Source of the DNA: Metallyticus violacea
Lineage: Eukaryota > Arthropoda > Insecta > Mantodea > Metallyticidae
Reading direction: 5' to 3'
NCBI GenBank assembly: GCA_030762175.1
Contig: CM060833.1
Location: 6,761,001-6,825,000, forward strand
Length of the DNA: 64,000 bases
The position numbers and the translations under genes were made by a program. Under the pieces are notes generated by a model. The model was not told where the DNA came from. It saw nothing but the letters and a program-made list of their open reading frames with translations, and ran no database searches. Shown here one piece after another: positions 32,991 through 43,972 of the stretch; positions within the stretch are counted from its first letter, which is position 1, and every line of letters begins with the position of its first letter.

Positions 32991-33736
32991 AGTCATGAGT
33001 TGTGTCTACTTGTTCAAAAGTAATTTTAGTACGAAATTCTCAGAAGCCAGTTCTGAAACTAACCACTCATTTTCTCTTAATAGATTTCGCAGCACTCCCG
33101 TCCAGTTTATGTCGTGGTTCATATTGGGAACAGGAATTGGTTGCTACCAAGGCTGAATTCGCAGGTGTTGAGAGACAGGATTGTTGCGGACATGCGTTGT
33201 CAACTCGTCTTCTGTTTTTATCCGCGACTGCTTGTTGAGAAAATGGGGCGAGGGGGGCAATTCGGGTCAAATTGTTAAATCCAGAACTTTTCGCCTGTTA
33301 ACGATGTATGAAAAACGACGAGGGTCAATTGATAGTCTGTCCAATATTTCCCATAGGAAAGTTCATCTAACTAGGTCACCAAAAACTCCCCAACGTTCAT
33401 TTTATTACGTACATGAAAATCAATACAGAAACACCTTCACTTTCCAGGCACGTTTTACTCTTTCTGGTTTCAAACTGTGTTTGTTTACATAGCTACAAAC
33501 AATGCTGTAGTTAACATTGCAAGGAACTGAGGACAGTGCCCTCAACTGTATCCCTGTCGCTTTCGATTGCAATCTCCAGAGTGAAGTTATCTGTCTCGTG
33601 ATCTACTCCACGAGGCGCCGTTACCTTGTCGCTCCACTGATCTGCGGCTATCTGACACACACTGGAGCCGCCAAGGGTCGACCAAAGTTCCTTTTCCCAA
33701 TATTTCGAAACGCCTTGTTATTCAAAGACAGAAGAC
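32991..33736. other. Unassigned sequence
   Basis: Overlapping short frames on both strands, none recognised. Confidence 0.4.
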
Positions 33737-34406
33737 GTGTATGTATATATGTGTTTTATATATATACATATGTGTATGTGTATATATATATGTGTATGTG
33801 TGTATATATGTATGTGTGTATATATATGTGTGTATGTCTATATATATGTGTGTATGTGTATATATATGTGTGTATATATGTATGTGTATATATGTATGTG
33901 TGTATATGTGTGTATGTATATATGTATATATGTATGTGTGTATATGTGTGTATATATATGTGTGTATGTGTATATATGTATGTGTGTATATGTGTGTATA
34001 TATGTATGTGTGTATATGTGTATATATATGTGTATATATATGTATATATATGTGTATATCTATATATGTATGTGTGTATATATATGTGTGTATATATGTA
34101 TGTGTGTATATATATGTGTATATATATGTGTGTGTACATATATGTATATATGTATGTGTGTATATATGTGTGTATATATATGTATGTGTATGTATGTATG
34201 TGTGTATATATATGTATGCGTGTACGTATATATATATGTATATATGTGTGTGTACGTATATATATGTGTATATATGTGTGTATGTATATATATGTATATA
34301 TGTATGTGTATATATGTGTATGTATATATATGTATGTGTATATATATGTGTGTATATATGTATGTGTATGTATATATATATATGTATGTGTATATATGTG
34401 TGTGTA
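33737..34406. repeat. TATG/TGTA compound microsatellite, 670 bases
   Basis: Irregular mixture of TATA, TGTG and TATG steps. It reads open in most frames on both strands because stop codons hardly occur, giving long Tyr/Ile/Val/Cys or His/Thr/Tyr translations that are artefacts. The right flank (34407-34500) resembles 6857-6990. Confidence 0.97.
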
Positions 34407-34499
34407 ATATAAAAGAAAAATAAAGTAACACTATTAACAATGTAATTATAAAAGTAGAAAAAGATAAAACACTTAGATAAAGTCACACTTGAGATCGCT

Positions 34500-35006
34500 A
34501 TATTTCGAACTCGTTGAGTTCTTCTATGGCCATAGAGGTTTTGTCTCCGGGGTGTGTGCTAAACCCAGTTTCATGTACAGCCACAAAACACCCACAGAAA
34601 TTATTCGGATTTGCTGCTACTTTTCCAAACACGATTTTGAAATGTTCTTCCTCAAGTGTTTTTGGTCTGGAGTCAACAAACGTGACAGCCATCGAGCACT
34701 CAGGTTCTCCATGTGCAGAACTTCGTGCAGGAACATGTACTCGTTTATATGAAATGTCTGTCATCTCAGCAATCTCACGAATATTAATATGACGGTCTTT
34801 TATCATGATACAGTATCTGCAATGCTAGTACGGCCACGTTTAAATTTATTTATCCAGTAACAAATGGTCTTTAGTGCTGAGTCCCCACGAACTTTCTTCA
34901 GCTCAGTTTGTATCTGGGCTGTAGTCAACTTTCTTAAATAAAAATGTTTTATCACTCCACTATACTGGTCTCTATCAATTTCTACGAAACGTGTTACGCC
35001 GATCAC
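34500..35006 (-). pseudogene. Mariner N-terminal fragment (Mar-8)
   Basis: Reverse frame 35006-34803 reads QYSGVIKHFYLRKLTTAQIQ then INKFKRGRTSIADTVS, the mariner helix-turn-helix domain ending in the FKRGRTS.ED motif. Reverse frame 34806-34498 begins MIKDRHINIREIAEMTDISY, the second DNA-binding part. After RVHV the second frame no longer resembles a transposase (79 further codons unrecognised), so the element is broken or fused there. Confidence 0.65.
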
Positions 35007-36049
35007 TTAAGACAGCTGTCTACAAAGAATTTGGTTTTAAAAACTTAGGTTTGCCGTTAAACAAAATTTCCCTCCAATTGGTTGAAATTTTCCAGATATA
35101 TCAATCTCTCATGTTGTATATTTCCCCTTCGTTATATAAAACTAATTTTCTTGATGAAGGATTGTTTTTCTTCTAAAAGGAACCGGGTCTTTGTTCACGA
35201 AAATTAGATTGAAATAAAACATCCCGTTATAGTTTTACCCATGTGGCGAGTCTATGCTGTATGTAAGAAAATATTAGGAAAATGTACAGACTATGGTTTG
35301 ATATTTACATATAAATGCGTCATAACAACCTTTTTACTCCTAATGCGCCCATGCGGGAAACATTTTGAGTGTTTTCAAAGCCCTTTACATTTGTACTCAT
35401 AATCCTGTGCTATAAAGCATTTCTGTATACTTCAGCATACATAAAAACGTTGAAAAGATGTAATTTGTGAGTTTCGTGACAGAATATTGTGCCCCTAACA
35501 TCCAACTCGCTGGAAAGTTGATTTTAGTCCATAAACTGTCAGACATGAATTCTTCCCCTCACAAATTGCTTTCTGTCTGAAACACACAAGCTACATTACG
35601 CATTTCTAATTTTGTTCTGACGATTTTGCATATTATTTGGTATATTTAAGCCTTTGTGTTTTAGAACAATGGGTTACAAGCCTTGATTAAACACTGTCAC
35701 CGCACATGCCTTCACTGTGCTTTTCTGTTCAGTTTTAAAATCTACAGAGGAGGGAATTTCGTTTATTTGGCTTAATGATTTTAATTATCATTTTAACCTT
35801 ATTTAATTACACGTGTTTTTCCAATACCTTTTAATATTATTAATGTAATCCTTTTTTAAATGCGGCAACTGCAGTTTCCCAAAATTATGAATTGAAGATG
35901 GAATGATATAATTTTAGGGTTTGTAAAGAAAACAAGGTATAGGGTTGAAACTTTCTTTGAGCTCTATGCACTTATGACCTCTATATCCTTTAAAAAATCT
36001 TAAAGAAAATCTTTGGGTTATGCTACAAACCAATTTTGAGTATTTTCTA
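35007..36049. other. Unassigned AT-rich sequence
   Basis: No feature recognised. Confidence 0.45.
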
Positions 36050-36560
36050 CAGTGCAACCAGTTTTCTTTTCCTCCAGAGAGTTCTGCCTCTAGGCGAGTG
36101 CGCCGCTTGTTAGCCGGGTAGCCTGTTTGCCAGGTCTTGGTGATTAGCGCGAGGGTAAAACAATAAAGCAAACAATATACAAGCCAAATTACTTCCAAAT
36201 TATCAAATGAGGTCTTGAAACTGCCCGTCTTCATTCTCCAACATTTTTGGCATCTCTTTAGGAAATAATTCATCTTTATGTCTATGTATGCTGTGCAGGT
36301 TCATCTTGCACCGGCATTTTTTATTTAACTAAGAGATAATAATCGCAGACTGTTAAATCGGGGGACCAGGGGATCACAAATCCCTACTGATAACTCTGTC
36401 TTGTGGAAACACATTGTGAATTGCTCTCATGGAATTATTTACGGTGTGAGCAGTGGCATAGTCCTGTTGGAAAAAAATACAGATCACGCTCCCTATCGGT
36501 TAATTATCTCAAAAAAGTTGTTAGCACGTAATTCACATAAATAACAAAAAGCATTAAAGC
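36050..36560 (-). mobile_element. Tc-2 element, C-terminal half
   Basis: Begins after TA with CAGTGCAACCAGTTTT, as at 7984. Reverse translation gives FFQQDYATAHTVNNSMRAIH (second catalytic region), then VFPQDRVISRDL and SPDLTVCDYYL-like GPPDLTVCDYYLLVK (third catalytic region, aspartate kept). Stops follow. It shows the uninterrupted sequence that the SINE A at 8.35 kb entered. Confidence 0.8.
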
Positions 36561-36577
36561 AAAGAAAGTCGAAAATG

Positions 36578-36578
<1 letters not shown>

Positions 36579-36614
<36 letters not shown>
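36579..36614. repeat. (CA)n microsatellite
   Basis: Simple CA run that directly precedes a Tc-1 fragment. Confidence 0.95.
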
Positions 36615-36616
<2 letters not shown>

Positions 36617-36960
36617 GAGGATGCCAAAAAATATAAAGGTATACACACTTTCACAATAGATATCTATTTAATATATTTCAAAGTTGAACCGAAAAACAAC
36701 AGTAATGTGTAGTATGATGTTCTGTAAACAGATGTGACTTACATAACGTTATGCTAGCGTTGCTACAACAAAATGGAGCCAAGATTATCGTTTGAACAGC
36801 GGAAAGTAATTTTGAAGTGATATTGGAAAACCGAGAATGTTGTTGAAGTTCAAAGGCAATGGAGACGTGTGTACAGAACAGAACCTCCAACGCAGTAACA
36901 ATTTCACGGATTCGAGACAAGTTTGAGACTCGTGGTACCGTATTGGAAAAAGGGTTGCAA
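36615..36960 (+). mobile_element. Tc-1 element, 5' fragment without the common deletion
   Basis: Starts CCGAGGATGCCAAAAAATAT and carries the MEPRLSFEQRKVILK N-terminus. Unlike the short copies it continues past RTEPP into PPTQ-stop-QFHGFETSLR, with the region known in the family as the helix-turn-helix 'RIRDKF.T.GTV' readable over a frameshift (ISRIRDKFETRGTVLEKG). It ends near 36960. So it descends from a full-length element. Confidence 0.85.
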
Positions 36961-38639
36961 AATATTCTGCCCATACTTATCACTATTAATAGTTTCTTAA
37001 GAAATAATAAATAATAAGGCCTATCATTCTCTCGTCAATATTGATGAACGACATTCCTGTTATTTGATCATGCAAGGGTTCCTCGTGTTTCTGAACTCAA
37101 GTATGGTTTGTTTTATAAATTAACGTACTCACTTTGTATTCGACCATAAAGATAATTACATTACGGCCAATTTATCCGTTATATGCACACTATTCAAATT
37201 CAATTCACAAAATCTACTCCTGGACCATACATTCCTAGAGTTAGAGTCTTACTGATCTCCCCTCCGGCTCCCCGGCCGGCAAGTGGAGTGGTCAAGAGAA
37301 GTGAAAATCATCCAGTGGAAATTTCTCTTCTAACTGATATAGCCCGCTTATTAAGTTTCCGACGTTAGATGCATATTATTGTTATCAATCATACATATAT
37401 TTAAGTTTACTTTTCTGCATGTAATTAAATAATGAGAAAGTTTGCCGTCACGTGATCTCATTTGTACTAATGAAGGAAGTTAATGCTTCTCTCCCTCCTT
37501 TTAACCAGATGAACGTAAACATTGTTAACTTCACCGAAAGGGAATGTTCATAGCATAGAGCGCGCAAGGCTTTCGTGTTTTGTTTGCCCTTCCAGCTGGC
37601 TGTAAGGCAGAAATTGGTTACTATGGAAACTCGTACGTGGTTTAAATGCAATAATTGTTATGCTCAGCATGCGGTGTTGCGTGTATAGTGAAATGTAAAA
37701 TGTCTGCACAAAGCTTTATTTGGGCGCACACCGAGCGGACTAGCAACAAAAGAAGACAGTCTTTATCCAAGGTGGTTTTTTATTGGCGCTCGCAACAAAA
37801 GAACTTGGCGCACTGCTTTTGTAAACGGAGGCCTTTTTTCTTACACAAAAAGGAACTAAAAAATTGTGGTAGAATTCTAAAGCTCACTTTATGTACACGA
37901 CATGGCGTCATTATTGTAGGAAAATATCGCTACAAACTATCGCTTTCTATAGAACTAGTAGTAGAAATGATTTTCTCATGTAAAAATCGACGCAAAGGAG
38001 ATTTAAAATGGTAAGTTATATCTTTGCTACAAGACATTTCAAAGCATCCGTTCATTCATTTGTTTTATTTTGTTATTTGTTTATTATTATTTTTTCTGTA
38101 ACTGTGAACATGTTTCTAAAATTTTTAAGCAAAGAATTTTTTTTTATAAAGTTGAAATTCTGGCAAAAGGAATTGCTTTTTGGGCATTGGGAATGAAAAT
38201 CGGAGACCGCATTGTTTTTATTACGCGTGGTGTTTCTTTTTGAATAATTTATTTTCCTCCAGGAAAAAGAAACAATATTTTACCAAAAAACAGCCCAAAG
38301 CAGAATGGGGAAATGTGTTTTAGTCAAATCAAACAAGGAAAAAAACGTTTCTCCAAAAAAATTGGACAAGATTTTTTGACTACATTTTTAAAATGCCATA
38401 ACGGCATCCAAACATTCAATTTAAAAAAATGGTGCCTAGGTTATGGTTTCGGGAAGAACGAGTGTCAGCCTTCTTCCCCCCCCCCCTCAATTGCTGCTGC
38501 AAATACAAAAGCTGTATTGAAGATTTTCAACCCCTCCTCTCTCTCCACGTATATCACCAGGGTAAGTCATTAAGTTACATTTTGATGTAGAATACTACAT
38601 TTTGAATGAGGAACCAAAGGCTATTTCCACTAGGTGACA
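36961..38639. other. Unique-looking region, no gene proven
   Basis: A 119-codon plus frame (37655-38014) ends at a consensus splice donor TG|GTAAGT. A strong acceptor TTTATTTTCCTCCAG is at about 38249-38263, followed by an open stretch to a second donor at 38565. The reading phase does not carry through the first junction for long. An X-box-like site lies at 37617-37630. No domain recognised. Confidence 0.3.
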
Positions 38640-39182
38640 GCATTAGTCCGGTTGCGAGACACGAGGTAATTGATGTTTACAATAGTGAAACAGCAGTTGC
38701 AAAATGGGGGCTCTTTTGTGCGATATTTGTGGGCAAAAGGTTTGGAATGAGAGAATGTTCATAAAGATATCTCCCTCTCTACGAGTAAGAAGTTGCCTAT
38801 CACGTCAAGTTGTTTACAATTGGGTGCAGAAGTTCCCTGAAGGGCGGAGATTGCCACAGAGGTGAATTTACAACAAGTAGAAGATTTAATCCTAGCAAAC
38901 AATGTAGCGCTGCTATTGGTTGTTCACACGGTATGACTTACCTCATAATGTGTGACAGGTTAGGCCTTTACAAAGTCTATGCATGATGGGTGCTGCCCAT
39001 GTTGACCCCACAACACAAAATGCAAAGAATGGGTCTGACATTACAGCATCCTAATCGCTACCAGGATGAAGTACAAGGATATGATAGCCCGAATTTCACA
39101 GGTGATGAGTTTTGTGTTCACCGTTACAGCCTGAGACAATGAATCAATACAATGGAAACATCCTGCTCGCCGCATGACAGCA

Positions 39183-39233
<51 letters not shown>

Positions 39234-39600
39234 TTTAAAGTAATAGCATTGATGCTTACATTGATGCTCAACGCATTCCAGCCTCAAGGGCAAACCGTAA
39301 ATGCCGGCTTCTACTATAACATACTCAGGAAACTTCGTAAGGCCATTCAGTAGAAGAGACCAAGACCCTTCAGATCTGTTGCTTTAGCCAATAGGGTAAT
39401 GAGCGGCTGCGAAATTTCAAATGTGGGAACCTCGAGCATCCTCCGTAAGCCCCGAACTTGTTCCGCCCACTTAAACATTTTCTCAACGATGAAATCATCG
39501 CCGGGTTCCGACAGAAGCCCAAATAATTTTATGCTGCTGGATTTCAGGAACTTGTGAAACGTACAGGGAGATAACGTTGAGAAATAAAAGTATTTTTGAA
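38640..39600 (+). pseudogene. Mar-3 mariner transposase, decayed
   Basis: Pieces in order: SLRVRSCLSRQVVYNWVQKF (DNA-binding part), MQRMGLTLQHPNRYQDE, FTGDEFCVHRYS (first catalytic motif, aspartate kept), then a (GC)n(GT)n run at 39182-39231 inside the coding part, GQTVNAGFYYNILRKLRKAI, and a poorly conserved tail ending near NVQGDNVEK. The second and third catalytic motifs are not clearly readable. Right end not located. Confidence 0.72.
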
Positions 39601-40149
39601 ATAAGATCTCTTTACTTGTTTAAGTTTTAAATCCATTTGTAAGGTACTTAATTACTTACTACCGTAAGAAAAAAAGTTTAACCACCTGTCAGCTGTATAC
39701 GGACAAATTATGAGCAATTTTCTTGCACTTTCCTTCCTTCTATAGGTTAGGGATTGTGGAATTCAATCTTTTCGCAGAAAGCGCTTCGCTTTGTGAAGGG
39801 TTCTCTGTTTCTCAGCTTCCCGAGGCCGACCAGAACAGGGGGCATCTTTCCCTTCTGCCGCTCTTCAAAAGATTAAACCCATCTTGCTGGTATCAAATGA
39901 ACACACTTGATCACCCAAGTCCTTACGCATTTTTTCCGCTCTTTCAACTGTTTATAGCGTGTGAAAATGTAGAATTTTACGCTTTCTCTAGAAGTATCCA
40001 TGACTGAACCCAAAATATAAGTACCTTCCTACTAGGGGCTCAATAAACAATGATAATTTTATAAAAGACGTGATTTCTCTGCGTAATTTGACAATATTTC
40101 GTTAGCTTAATGCGTAATGTTCACGTGATACGTTTTCGTTCCTTTTTTT
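39601..40149. other. Unassigned sequence
   Basis: A 94-codon plus frame (39723-40007) has no recognised domain. Confidence 0.4.
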
Positions 40150-40948
40150 AATTGTTTTTAACGCCCGTTTTTACTACTGAGGCACTACAGGCGGTGGACG
40201 CTGATAATACCTGTTGCGTCGGGTTTACTAAGCCCTGGGTCCAGGGTGTACACAGAGGTCTGTGCTACCGGGTGGTATTTTGCATTAGGACGGTACCCTG
40301 TAACTATAAACCGACCCGCCATTCGGCTGCAGACGATTGCGTCGCCCAGGCGCGCTAAGTTCCCTTAGCTTTCAGATTCTCACTGGTGGATAGGTCATAT
40401 TAGCTTAGACCTCCTCGTATTTAAGAGATGGAGTCACCCCCAGCATTAAGGTAGCCACCACCCTCCCTACCAACAACGGCGATTCCGGCGCACCGGCCCC
40501 CAGGGTACACGCCTTAGGCACTCCCCCGGGACACGCCGCCATCGTAGATCCTCAATTCCCCGTGAGTGACGGGTTCACTGCCAAGCCGAGTCCAACCCAA
40601 TCCGGACAACTCCCTTCCGGGAGGGGCTCGAATCAAGTCCGGCCCGGCTCCCTCTAGTACGTCAGAGGTACCACGGGCACTCAGGGTCCGCAGAGTCCAC
40701 ACCTGGAGCATCTGTAGGGCAACGGTCAGACCCCCCCCCCCCTTGCTGGACATGAAATGATAAATTGGGAAAGGATTTTTTTAAGGAAGGAAACGTTCCG
40801 GCCCTAATTTAGGGTACCTCCCCGGCATTTGCCATTTAAGAGGATTGAGGAAAACTTGAAAAAAAAAAATCAGTTAGGGTTCTGTTGGAAACCGCAGACC
40901 TTCCGCTCACAAGTCCGCGCCTTAACGACCTCGGTCACCCGTGTCGGT
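40150..40948 (-). mobile_element. SINE B copy split by repeat D
   Basis: The distal part is 40150-40210 (TTTTTACTACTGAGGCAC to CTGATAATAC). The rest resumes at 40749-40948 with ACATGAAATGATAAATTGGG and includes the head, where the B box region is altered (TTGGAAACCGCAG). The 538-base repeat D sits between. Confidence 0.88.
40211..40748 (+). repeat. Repeat D copy 1, GC-rich, nested in SINE B
   Basis: Much GC-richer than its surroundings. Shared with 43.2-43.67 kb: GACGGTACC, TCGTCGCCCA/GCGTCGCCCA, CTCACTGGTGGATAGGTCA, CCAGCATTAAGGTAG, GCACCTGGAGCATCTGTAG. It ends in a run of 12-13 C. No open frame convincing, no inverted ends found. Class unknown. Confidence 0.8.
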
Positions 40949-40949
40949 T

Positions 40950-41150
40950 TTCTTCGGTTAGAGCACAAACTTCCATTGAACTGTATTGCCTGTCCCCGTT
41001 AAACAATCTTCAAGCTCTGTTGAAGGTTTGTAGAGACGAAAGCAGAATTTCACAGTTACATATCGTGTCACATTTTGCAGTAGGCGGGACTGAACATGTC
41101 TCAACTTGCACAGGCGGGAACCGGAAGTAAGAACAATGCATTACTACCTC
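40950..41150 (-). mobile_element. Mar-2 mariner, 5' fragment
   Basis: Reverse strand matches the other Mar-2 5' regions, with GCAAGTTGAGACATGTTCAG near 41095 and AGTTTGTGCTCTAACCGAAG near 40965. It abuts the SINE B head directly. Confidence 0.72.
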
Positions 41151-41342
41151 GTGTGAATAAAGCATTAAGCTAACAAAATATTATAAACTTCAATTTTTGC
41201 GCGGGAAATTATCTGTAAAGATCGTGTGATAATTCTTTATTGAGCAGCTGTCGTGACTAAATTTCCAAATAAATAGTTCGCATAAAATTTACGGTTTCTT
41301 CGTTTTTTCATTTAGTAATTTGAAATATTGCGTGCTATTTCA

Positions 41343-41577
41343 AATTGGAGCAAGTCCTTCATTTGTGAAGAACTTAATAACAGCTCGATACTCCATTTTG
41401 AACATGTCACAATCTTCTACACATAGCCTTCTTTATGCAACTATATCTGAATAGCTGAACACAGCGGAGCGGAAGTTACAATTGCAATTGTTTACTTAGC
41501 AGATAAGGTATGACAAGTAGACAAGATAAGTCGATACTCCTTATAGGCGAGGCCGGAAACTTATGAACCTACTTTCG
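41343..41577 (-). mobile_element. Mar-1 mariner copy 4, 5' fragment
   Basis: Keeps the right terminal repeat (GGCCGGAAACTTATGAACC, then CTTTCG and TA) and the first codons of the transposase (N-terminal domain), ending within the 'TPNEI' region at the left. Confidence 0.88.
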
Positions 41578-42184
41578 TATATCAAATATGAAGATTCAGT
41601 TGGAGGAATGGGGCAGTTTGTGTTTGAGTATATCATACTTCTGTATTTTCCTTATAAAATAATTAAGTTTTTTACTCAATTAGTAACTTTCGTTCAATTT
41701 TGGTACTAGTAACAACTCTTAAATGTACGGGTTGCAGTAATTAAGTGCTGCATCCGTTGTAAGGCTTTTGCCGAATACATTCAAGAAGGTATAATTACGA
41801 CACCATGATTCTTTACTATGTATATTATATATTTTACTATTTTTCTGCTACCCAGAAGGAATTCGCACCCCGAACTCTTAAACAGAGTTTCCAGAACTTG
41901 TCCTTACCGGTCGCACAATTTTTTGGTGTCTTGGCGACTTGAAATGTCACGGTCGGCCGAGCCTGTACTTTGACTTGGCTTATTAAAATCATACATAAGA
42001 AATGCTGGAAATATCGTCCTCTCTTTGTTAATAAGGCATTGTAACGGGTAAACACATTCCGATTGGCACGATTTAATCCGACCACCATGTTTTGATTTCA
42101 TTTCGTATGTTTTTTTTTTTTTTGAGTTTTTTCCAATGTGTGAGATTTTGTTTTGTTCACTTTTTCTTTCAGGCTACCACAAAA

Positions 42185-42231
<47 letters not shown>

Positions 42232-42329
42232 CACAGACTATTATCTGATGAGCGAGAGGGCCATACTCCAATCACTCTGTCTTTAAACACTGCCCTAATT
42301 TTACCCTTTGATACCTCTGATGTGTGAGC
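41578..42329. other. Unassigned sequence with a (TAA)n run
   Basis: A TAA microsatellite occupies about 42187-42229. No other feature recognised. Confidence 0.5.
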
Positions 42330-42880
42330 AGTTGTTGAAACGCTCATATTATTCCTCTGCTCGATCGGCTGGTTAAACAATTGGGGTCAGAATGTCATTT
42401 CGGCATCTGTTTCCATTTACTGGCTGCTCTTTGGACTTTTCAGAACGCAAATAGCGATCGATCACAAGATAATTTTGGTGGAACCATGGGTCGTCTGAAA
42501 ATAACACTTGCTGCGGGTCAATTGATCCTTTAGTTACTGATGAAAGAAACCACTAACTATAAAGCATACTTGCCTCGGGATCACCTTGTTATAGACTATG
42601 GACATGTGTACAATTTTAAAGTTTGGTTTTTAACAATTTAGTTACTCTAAGTGTACTGACAACCCAATAATTTCGGCAGTGATTCTTTTGTAAAATGTTC
42701 AAGATTTAGACCAATTTTCTCTACTAGTCTATTGTACGTTTTCGAGCATGTTTCGTGTTTTGCACTGAACTAGAGTATCAACTCTATTCACGAACTGCAT
42801 TCTGTAAGGAATCAGTTGCTCAAGGAACTTCGGAATAAATTCTTCACGAACTCGACGAACTGGTGTATTTGTAATAACAT
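42330..42880 (-). pseudogene. Tc1-type transposase remnant (Tc-3), weak
   Basis: Reverse translation near 42510-42440 gives VLFSDDPWFHQNYLVIDRYL, resembling the first catalytic region (xDExWFxLxGxVNxxNxxxW) of Tc1-type transposases. Around 42860-42780, TNTPVRRVREEFIPKFLEQL could be upstream or unrelated coding. No ends seen. Confidence 0.4.
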
Positions 42881-43198
42881 TTACACACAAAAATAGGTGT
42901 CTCTAAAGTCAACTGTCTTGCCATCTGCGCGAACAAGTATAGACTGGGGACTTTTTGGAAGTTCAATGATGGGCAGTAAGGCAGGCGGCTGTGAGTGCGA
43001 AATGGAGTTGGTCTTGGCCGAGGCGCAAAACTCTATGCGAGCGGTAAGGACATATTCTGGAAGCGTGGTAAAAACGCCCCCGAGGGGACATTTGTGGGAG
43101 GAAGGGATGAGATGGAGAATACACCTGGCGACCAGGAATACGATGCGGCGATGCACGGGCATAGTCCAGGTAGGATATATATATTTTTTATGCATTTG

Positions 43199-43674
43199 CA
43201 TGCTGGGACCCCTTCCCTTACCAAGAAGTTTCTGCAGCCCAGTGACATTTTACGTTTGGGACGGTACCTGGAGTCTAAACCATAGACGATCTCGTCGCCC
43301 AAGCGCTAAGCGAACTTAGCTATCAAACTCTCACTGGTGGATAGGTCACGTCTAGCAGAGACCTGCTCAATTTAAGAGTGAGTCACTCCAGCATTAAGGT
43401 AGGCATCACCTACCCCACGATAACAGTGATTCAGGTAACTTCCTGCCCCCAAGATACACGCTATAGGCACTGCCTTGGGACACACTGACACCGCGGGTAC
43501 TCATTTACCCGTGAGTTCCAAGACCACTGCCAACCATCCGGACAACGGGCTCGAGTAAGTCCGACCCGGCTGCTTCTAGTGACGTAAGAAGTACCGCGGG
43601 TACTCAGGGCCCGCAGAGCCCGCACCTGGAGCATCTGTAGAGCAAGGACCGAAGTCGCCCCCCCCCCTTAAAGG
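43199..43674 (+). repeat. Repeat D copy 2
   Basis: Diverged but collinear with 40.21-40.75 kb, ending in a C run at about 43660-43670. It lacks obvious target duplication. The upstream 42.95-43.19 kb is also GC-richer but is not matched in copy 1. Confidence 0.75.
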
Positions 43675-43689
43675 AACGATGTATGATTT

Positions 43690-43972
43690 GTTGATCTGTT
43701 TTATATACGGACTGTCTTTAACATCTCAGGTCATCAGTGTCCCATACAATTCAGAGCGTGAAACGGCTGATACAATTTTACTCAGAGGCCTCTTCTTTCA
43801 GGCTTTCGTGCCGTAAATCTACGAGGCGGGACCCACAGCTTTACTTCCCTTCTGAAGGAAGCCATACTTAGAATTTTTACGCCCGAAAAAATCTATCGGT
43901 CCTGGCCGGTATCGAAACCGCGATCTTGCATTTAGAAAGCAAGTATGTTTACCACTACACCCCCAGGACAGA
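43690..43972 (-). mobile_element. SINE A copy
   Basis: Near full length on the minus strand: head with GTCCTGGGGGTGTAGTGGTA near 43955, the body, and the tail with its hairpin arms GGACACT...AGACAGTCC near 43710-43735 (diverged). Confidence 0.88.

Noticed and set aside
33720..34490. Long open frames of 126-296 codons on both strands
   Set aside because: They are translations of the TA/TG microsatellite, which contains almost no stop codons; composition is only Tyr, Ile, Val, Cys, Met or His, Thr, Ile.
34498..34745. C-terminal 79 codons of the Mar-8 reverse frame as a new fused domain
   Set aside because: The opposite strand is equally open over the same bases, nothing matches a known domain, and the neighbouring transposon is decayed. 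Chance openness is more likely.
39723..40007. 94-codon forward frame as a host gene
   Set aside because: No splice signals, domain or codon bias, in a region otherwise made of repeats.
42881..43319. Overlapping frames of 89-140 codons on both strands
   Set aside because: They lie in or beside GC-rich repeat D, overlap each other in opposite directions and show no domain.
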